From positions 16,844,800 to 16,908,799 of the forward strand of contig NC_079518.1 in NCBI RefSeq assembly GCF_000801105.2: a stretch of 64,000 nucleotides of DNA. The letters run 5' to 3'. Made by a program: the position numbers and the translations under genes. Positions 57,621 to 64,000 of the stretch are shown here, one piece after another; the first letter of the stretch is position 1; each line of letters begins with the position of its first letter. This stretch comes from Raphanus sativus (lineage: Eukaryota; Streptophyta; Magnoliopsida; Brassicales; Brassicaceae). The notes below the pieces were generated by a model. That model was not told the origin of the DNA, ran no database searches, and saw only the letters and a list, made by a program, of their open reading frames with translations.

Positions 57621-59480
57621 TTCTTGCCATTAAACCATAAATTAAACACAGTTAATTTGATTTCAATTACGTCTCATTACTTCAGAAATTTGATCTCTTC
57701 AGATTCTTTGCGACAAACCTATAAATAAGCGTACTCGACTTGATGGTCCTCACATATTCATCCCTCCATCCTTTCCGAGTTGAAGACATGGCGGTTTTCT
57801 TAGTGAGAGAGAGGGAGTCGAGATTTACGATACACCGGGTACTAGTTTTTTATTTTCTTTTGCGTGTATTTCCGTTCAGTTTTAGATCTTTTCTTCTGTT
57901 TAGAAATAAATAAATTTCAATCAATCTAAAAATTTGGATCTTTTCTTTTGTTTTGTTCATCTTACCACAAAGTTACATGGTTTTGAAACCAATTTCGGCT
58001 GTTCCTTTAATTGCCCTTCATCTTTTTTCACCGAGCTCATGCGTTCTGCTGCGCGGGAGTAATAATTTTTCTCTTATACTTAGTAATCATTATGAGTGAT
58101 TAAATGAAACTTTCCAACTGTTGATGGTTTGAGATGATTGGAATTAAAGTTGTGTATGCTTTTTAAAGGTGGATGTTTGAAGAGTGATCAAATTGGCACC
58201 GGCGACCATGGTGGAAGGAACCTGGTATGATGAGTTGATAAGCTCAACGCAAAGGTGGTTGGCATCAACTATGACTAACCAGCACAATTCTGTTTGGTCT
58301 CCGTCTAACTTGATGCCAACACGTGTCTACTTCTCTCTGTGAGATGTATGTGGGAACATAAATTCACACCGTCGATTTTATTGAGTACATGAAGAAAGTC
58401 AAGTAAGCCTAACTTTCCTGGAAGGTCCGGATTCACTGCTTAATCACACGAAATCGAAAAAGAAGTTGATAGAAAAATATTTGATTGAAAGTCACTCAGA
58501 GGCGTTTTTATTGATTGGGAATAATGCGATTACAAAACCTTTTCCGAGAGAAAGAAAAATAGAGATTTTCTAACAAGGTAAAATCTCATATAAAAAAAAA
58601 ACAATGAATAACATAGCCATGTGCAAATTTCATATATGTGACTACATATAACAACGGGAAAGGGATTAAGAGGGTCGATATTATGAAGCTGTACATTGTC
58701 GTCAATAAAGAGCAGCACCACACCAATGAGCGGGGATAACTTCTTCAAAAGAGACACTATGAAGGTGAGAAAAAGTGATTGTGAAAAGCTTCACTTCTTA
58801 GAGCTCCTCAATATGAGCCCTTCTTAACCAAAGTACGAAAGTTATGAATCAATCAGCTTATTGTAGACAAATAACAAAATAAGTTCATGTGATGAAAGAG
58901 AAGTCGTAGCACAATACTAAGAAACATGTCGTTTATTAGAACAACTAAAATCAAATCGAATCAACAACTACCGCAATCACTAGAGTGAACGCCAAAGAAA
59001 TAAAGTAGAATTCTGTGAGTCACAAAATGATTAAGATGTTGGGTCTAACTACAGATTAAAAACGAATCACAAACATCAAAAAATAATTGCCAAGGAGTGG
59101 TGTCTCGGCTTAATTTTGTCGGTTACAAAACTGTGAAAGAGGTGTAATTTGAGTCGACGAAGGCGGAAGGGAGGAGATGATGTGAGTGCTGGGTATGTTG
59201 CCCTGATTTACATGGGCCACATATCCAAACAAAGCAAAACATTTAATTGGTCTGAGAAAAATACGAAATGCTTTCGCCTCCCATGGCTTCGTCAATTGTT
59301 TTCAAACCCTATATGTATGAAGCTTAAGGGATTTCACAGCTCATATTTTCTTCTCGGTTCCTATAATTATTATACAAAATCATCTCTAAGAAGATTAAGA
59401 TAATAGAAAATCCTCATCTGCTTCTGTTTGAGTTAAAAGCTTGTCGGAGTAAGTAAATTGTAGCTCCTCCGTTATTGAAT
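57621..59480. other. Unassigned region with possible broken gene start
   Basis: A TATAAATAAG at about 57720 is followed by ATG 57788 and a short exon (MAVFLVRERESRFTIHR) ending at a GT near 57839. A possible acceptor near 58168 leads into sequence with stops in each frame. Further minus-strand frames at 58530-58757 and 59110-59295 have no recognised domain. I cannot name any gene here. Confidence 0.35.
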
Positions 59481-61197
59481 CAATCCGCTATATATTAAAG
59501 GAGAAACATTTGAAAAATTGTAACCTCAATTTTGTAATAATTAAAAAAGACCCCAATGCTTAGGTGTCATTCAATTAGGTAGTCAATTAAATTTAATTGA
59601 AATTAGTAGGTCCACATTCGATTTTTATATGTTGCTAGATAGATTTGTTGGTTAAACTATATGATATGATGATATGATATGATATTTACGATAAAAGCAT
59701 TTATGATTGTTCCGTTAGATATAATTACTATTTTCTTTTCTTTCCTTAAGTAAAACCTACGGAATTACCATCAATGACTAATATATATATATATGACAAT
59801 TAATGTTTCTAATAATAAAGATTTGATAACAATTTATATCTCCTCCATCATTTTTTGTTTAATTTTATATTATTAAAATAAATTAAACAATCGAATTAGC
59901 TATAAATTAAAATTTAGATTTTTTCGTATATGTTATATTTTGAATTTTAAAATGACAATAAATGAATAAAACTATTAAAATTATTATGTTAAAAATTAAT
60001 GATCAATGGTTTAACACTTTTATTTAAGAAGATACACATGATTTTAAAACCATATGAATAAAAAAAGTATCACTTAATAATAAAAAAAATAGAGATTAAA
60101 CTATATATCATATAAGATTACATCAATATTTAATTTCAAAACTTTTAATGAATTTTCAAGAACATTTATAAATTATAAACTTATTTAATTTTTCACATTG
60201 AAATTTTTGTTATCAATGATTTAAATATTTTGTTATAAAATGATATGAATGATCATACAACCGTATGATTATGAAGTTTTATTTAATAAATAACTATATA
60301 AAATATTATATATAAAATAATATATAAATATACTATTCTTAGAAAAGTAGGTTGGTCAATCTTAACTTTTATTACAATTTTTATTAAACTACTATCGATT
60401 GATAAATAATGTACACAAAAAAAAAAATCTCGCACTTTCCTTAAATAAAAGTTATGAAATTACCTAATATGATTAACTATATATGAAAAGTAATTATTGT
60501 GAATAATGAATTTTTGATAAAAAATTTTGTATCTTAGTTTTTATTATTATTTATATTATTAAAAGATATTAAACAATTACATTAACTATATAATAAAACA
60601 TTTATTTTTTTTTCTTATATGTTATATTTTGAATTTTTCAAAATGTTTATAAATTATTAGAAATTTGAGGATCTCACTTTGAAAATTTTGTGATCAATAG
60701 CTTAAATTGTTTTGTTATAATAAGATATAAATAATCATATAATTGTACTAATATGAATTTCTATTTAATAAATATTCATATATATATACTAACGACTTAA
60801 AGCAACAAAAATTGGCTGCATCATTTTAGTCGTTCAGTTGAAACCTTTCAAAACTATGTGGAACACTAAAGTCAAAGTAATTCAATTTTGAAATAATAAG
60901 ATGATGGTTCTAAAATAATTAAAATGGTTCTCAATGATGTGAAAGTTAAATATAAAAAATTGTTGAACATGTTTCTGTAATAAAAGTGACTTATTGACCA
61001 CATCACAATTTTATAGATATAAATAGGGTGATAAAAAATTTAAGCCCAAATCGATCAGGCTCATCATAAGTTCAAAAATAGATTTCGGTCCATAATTACA
61101 ATTACAAATGTTCAGCCCAACATATCCCTATATATATATATATTAAAGGAGAAGCATACTAAGAAATGTGTTCACACTATAATGGACATGTGATCAA
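59481..61197. other. Very AT-rich DNA, Helitron-like start sequences
   Basis: Words like CTATATATTAAAGGAGAA near 59489 and TATATATTAAAGGAGAAGC near 61135 resemble Helitron 5' ends in the family seen at 62351, but I could not pair them with 3' ends. No gene. Confidence 0.4.
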
Positions 61198-61688
61198 CTA
61201 GATGACCGGTCCGCACCCTGTGCGGGCATTGTACAGATTCAAATGATGGACTAAATAGTACAAAGTTTTTAGAAGTAACGGATTTTATATCATAAGACCA
61301 CCGTTTTAGGATAAAGCATCATGTACAGGAAAATGCTGGTACTCAATATTTTACATGGACGAGATGGAATAAAGTAACTTCAGTATCAAGAGGTAGTTAT
61401 CGNNNNNNNNNNNNNNNNNNNNNNNNNNNNNNNNNNNNNNNNNNNNNNNNNNNNNNNNNNNNNNNNNNNNNNNNNNNNNNNNNNNNNNNNNNNNNNNNNN
61501 NNTATTGCGCAAGTTATGATTAATGAGATTAACAAATTAATGTAACTTTCAGATTAGTAACTCGACTAAAAAATAAATCATAAAAAGAAATTACAAAAAA
61601 GATCAACCAATAGAATCGCTAGATTTCGGGCTGAGAAACTCTGTATGAGCGATATGTGGCAAATGTACTTCTCTTTTAATATATATGA
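61198..61688 (-). mobile_element. Small Helitron, minus strand, containing the assembly gap
   Basis: The 3' end on the minus strand has a 6 bp stem (CCGCAC/GTGCGG), then ACCGGTCAT and CTAG (61201-61198) followed by T. A start of the same family (TCATATATATTAAAAGAGAAG on the minus strand) begins at 61688. The internal gap makes its length unknown. Confidence 0.55.
61403..61502. other. Assembly gap (100 N)
   Basis: Exactly 100 N, the conventional placeholder for a gap of unknown size. Sequence on either side should not be assumed contiguous. Confidence 0.98.
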
Positions 61689-61701
61689 GGATATAGGGAT
61701 A

Positions 61702-62350
61702 TCTATCTTATTAAAACAGAAACATTCTGTTGACCTAACATTTATTTTGTAAGTTTTTTAAATTAAATACACATTTATATTTTATAGTTAAACCTACATT
61801 AAATCACTAATGTTTCTTTCTTTATATTACTATCCATGTTTCCAAACAATATACTTATTTCTTTATACTACTATCAATGTTTCCAAACAATATATTTTTA
61901 TACTACTATTAATGCTTCCAAACAATACAATAATTAATCTTATTTATTTTATATCTACCATTTTCTCTTTAAAATTTTGTAGAAATGTCATAATTTCATA
62001 AATTGTAAAATAATGAACTTTAAAGTTTGGATTATAAGATTACAAATTATGAAACTATTACAATTTAAATCCAATTAGATTATACATAGCAGTCATCCAT
62101 CAGTTCAATCGGTTAGTCTCGGGTTTTACTGATTTTTTATAATATGAATATTTTAGAAACCTAAATTGAATTGTCAGATCTCCGGATTAACCGGTATAAT
62201 CACAATCGAGTTGAATTTAAAAACACTGATTTAAATGCAAAAATATTTTAAATACACACTCTTTAAAAATTACCAAAATATTTGTTAAGTAATTAGTGAA
62301 TTTTTTATCGTAAAATATTCCGCGCTTCCAAAGCGCGGGTCAAAATCTAG
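61702..62350 (+). mobile_element. Small Helitron, 649 bp
   Basis: Starts TCTATCTTATTAAAACAGAA after A61701 and ends CTAG (62347-62350) before T62351. The terminal hairpin is CCGCGCTT, loop CCA, AAGCGCGG (62320-62338). Same 5' family as the Helitron at 18294. Noncoding. Confidence 0.8.
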
Positions 62351-63548
62351 TGTATATATTAAAAGGGAAGCATACAAAGAAATGTTTTCACACTATAATG
62401 GACATGTGGCATTTTCACAATGATTTGAGAATGAGCATTCACACTCTTATAAATGTTTTCACACTCTACATAAATGTGTTCAAACTATGTATTTTATGTT
62501 TTTTTAATACAAAATTCACATGTAAGGTTCCAAAAAATTTGAATTTAAAATCTAAGTCTACAATAGGATATTAAGACATGATAAAAAAACAATCCAAAAC
62601 CAACTAATATCCAAATTAAGGCTGTTCAATATGCTAAAACCAAAGAATACCGAACAGAAATATATAATATGGTTTTTTTTGGTATATACCATCATAACCA
62701 GATGGATGTGATTTTATAAAAACCGTAGGATTTGGATATTGTTTGATTTATAGCCGATTAAACTGAAACATGTAAATATGTATATATTTAATGATGCATG
62801 AATATCTATTTATTATATGAGTTGAACTATAATTATAATTTGTAAATCACTTGAATTATAATTAAGTAACAAATTAGTGCAAGTGAGGCTTCTTAATTTT
62901 TTAATCTTTCTTTTTGATCTTTTTGTTTTATTTTAACAATAACTAAATTGAAGTAAAGATTATAAATTTGATGGACAACAATTAGTTGAAATTCTTTACA
63001 ACTTTTTATCTTTAAACAAACAGAGTTGTGTTCAATCGGAGACATATTAATTTGATGAACACTAAATATGGAAGAATAAAAAAGCTTTTATTTTATGCTT
63101 CTGTTTTGTTTTTTTAATATATTTTTTTTAAATTTAGAGCTTTGATATTAATTCTAGATTTGATTATTTTATTAGATGATAGAAGCATTTTCTTTATTCT
63201 TTTATTTAAATATATAATATTTTTTAATAAATAGCTTTTTGACAACATGACTTTAAAATTCGTATAATATATAATATGATCTCAAAGTAAATAATTATGT
63301 CTTTTGGTATAAGACCGAATAAACTGAAAACCAACGGTATGTAAACCAAATCAAACCTAAATAAATATGGATTTAGAATAATAGTTATATTTTACTAACC
63401 GAAATACCAAAAAACCGAACTAACCGAAACCAACGCGATATCCAGATTGAACACCCTTAATCCAAATGAAACCGAACTGTTGTTTCATTATCCAAAACAT
63501 AATAAAAATAACAAATTCATTCCGCGCAAGGCGCGGATCTTATCCTAG
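62351..63548 (+). mobile_element. Helitron, about 1.2 kb, directly adjoining the previous one
   Basis: Begins at T62351 with TGTATATATTAAAAGGGAAG, one base off the expected TC start, and ends CTAG (63545-63548) before T63549. The hairpin is TCCGCGC, loop AAG, GCGCGGA (63521-63537). The interior is AT-rich with no RPA or helicase coding sequence. The preceding Helitron appears to have inserted exactly at its 5' border. Confidence 0.7.
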
Positions 63549-63689
63549 TGAATGTGTAAAAGGTGAAGAGCTAATGGGATCAGTAGGTTGTGGTAGATGA
63601 GAAGGTAATTTTGATTTACTGAATCTGATATACGTAAACTCCTTGTCACAGTCTTTTTTTCCTTACTGATTGTGTTCTATGTATTGCAG

Positions 63690-63748
63690 TCTACGGTGAT
63701 CCGTGGAGCTATAAGCGTCCACTGCTTGATTTAAATGAAGTTAAATGA
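63690..63748 (+). CDS. Terminal exon of an unidentified gene
   Basis: A pyrimidine-rich tract and TTGCAG acceptor (63684-63689) precede a short exon encoding YGDPWSYKRPLLDLNEVK and then TGA. A possible upstream exon ending at a GT donor near 63604 lies right after the Helitron at 63548. The peptide looks constrained (composition unlike the AT-rich surroundings), but I do not recognise the family. The rest of the gene may have been displaced or destroyed by the Helitrons upstream. Confidence 0.4.
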
Positions 63749-63859
63749 TCCAGCGAACAGGTATCTTTAAAACTTTAGCTTATTGTTAATGCCTTCTACA
63801 GTAGTTAAATGAAGATTCTTTAAGAAACCTACGGCCACTGTTATGTAGCTTAATGCATA

Positions 63860-64000
63860 CTAGATTTTGAGGCGGGTATTATTTTGACTTTTATGAAATA
63901 TATTATTTGTTTGTAATTATTGAATGTATTTATCTTAGTAAAATCTTCTTTATAATAAGTTCGACATATATAGTCTCTCTGGTAAACTATGTGTTTTTTG
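63860..64000 (-). mobile_element. Helitron 3' terminus, minus strand, runs off the window
   Basis: On the minus strand the sequence reads CCCGCCTCAAAATCTAG then T, closely matching the terminus at 36962 (CTAG at 63860-63863 on the plus strand). The hairpin is damaged. The 5' end lies beyond the window. Confidence 0.45.

Noticed and set aside
57788..58343. A spliced host gene starting at ATG 57788
   Set aside because: The start has a TATA box and a donor, but no downstream exon stays open and no family is recognisable; kept only as an unassigned region.
1..64000. CRISPR arrays, bacterial operons, riboswitches, rRNA or tRNA genes
   Set aside because: None seen. Introns, Helitrons, CACTA and LTR elements identify plant nuclear DNA; repeats present are transposon-derived.

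Overview
This 64 kb window is plant nuclear DNA, almost certainly from a Brassicaceae species (Brassica/Raphanus type). Three clearly eukaryotic, intron-containing host genes are recognisable: the 3' 17 exons of a TAF1 (TFIID subunit 1) gene (1-7477, +), a complete cytochrome c oxidase subunit 6b-like gene (21486-22051, -) and a complete PLATZ zinc-binding transcription factor gene (42839-50467, -). From memory, the same three families lie close together on Arabidopsis chromosome 1 (around At1g32750, At1g32710 and At1g32700), so the window looks like a collinear block expanded by transposons. A short terminal exon of an unidentified gene lies at 63690-63748.

Layout. 1-7477: TAF1. 7478-21485: AT-rich intergenic DNA with an inverted LTR/primer-site hairpin (8590-8720), a Helitron (9871-12013), a degenerate gag-like fragment rich in Ser-Ile-Asp motifs (15.0-16.8 kb), a LINE 3' fragment (16.9-18.1 kb) and a Helitron carrying a replication-protein-A fragment (18294-20010). 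21486-22290: COX6B-like gene and promoter. 22.6-23.9 kb: dead LINE on the minus strand. 24422-30787: a complete CACTA (En/Spm) element with matching terminal repeats, TTA target duplications and an open 1129-residue spliced transposase. 31004-32474: a foldback element with about 0.7 kb arms. 33.8-42 kb: minus-strand Helitrons with RPA-like remnants, plus a 316 bp tandem duplication. 42839-50467: PLATZ gene, whose last intron holds a 5849 bp Copia-type element (43646-49494) with two identical 185 bp LTRs. 50985-53451: a head-to-tail dimer of a small non-autonomous LTR element. 53580-57.6 kb: a minus-strand small LTR element fused to a truncated Copia pol with one frameshift and a 3' LTR. 57.6-64 kb: AT-rich DNA with nested Helitrons and a 100 N gap.

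Functionally the host genes are unrelated housekeeping or regulatory genes (core transcription initiation, respiratory complex IV, DNA-binding factor). Everything else is mobile DNA at different stages of decay. The most notable structures are the LTR-element dimer with a two-base LTR-LTR junction, the PLATZ intron enlarged roughly tenfold by a young but coding-dead Copia copy, the apparently intact CACTA transposase beside a broken accessory gene, and the long foldback. I found no CRISPR array, rRNA, tRNA or clear ncRNA gene. I did not identify an entirely new system; the novelty candidates are structural.
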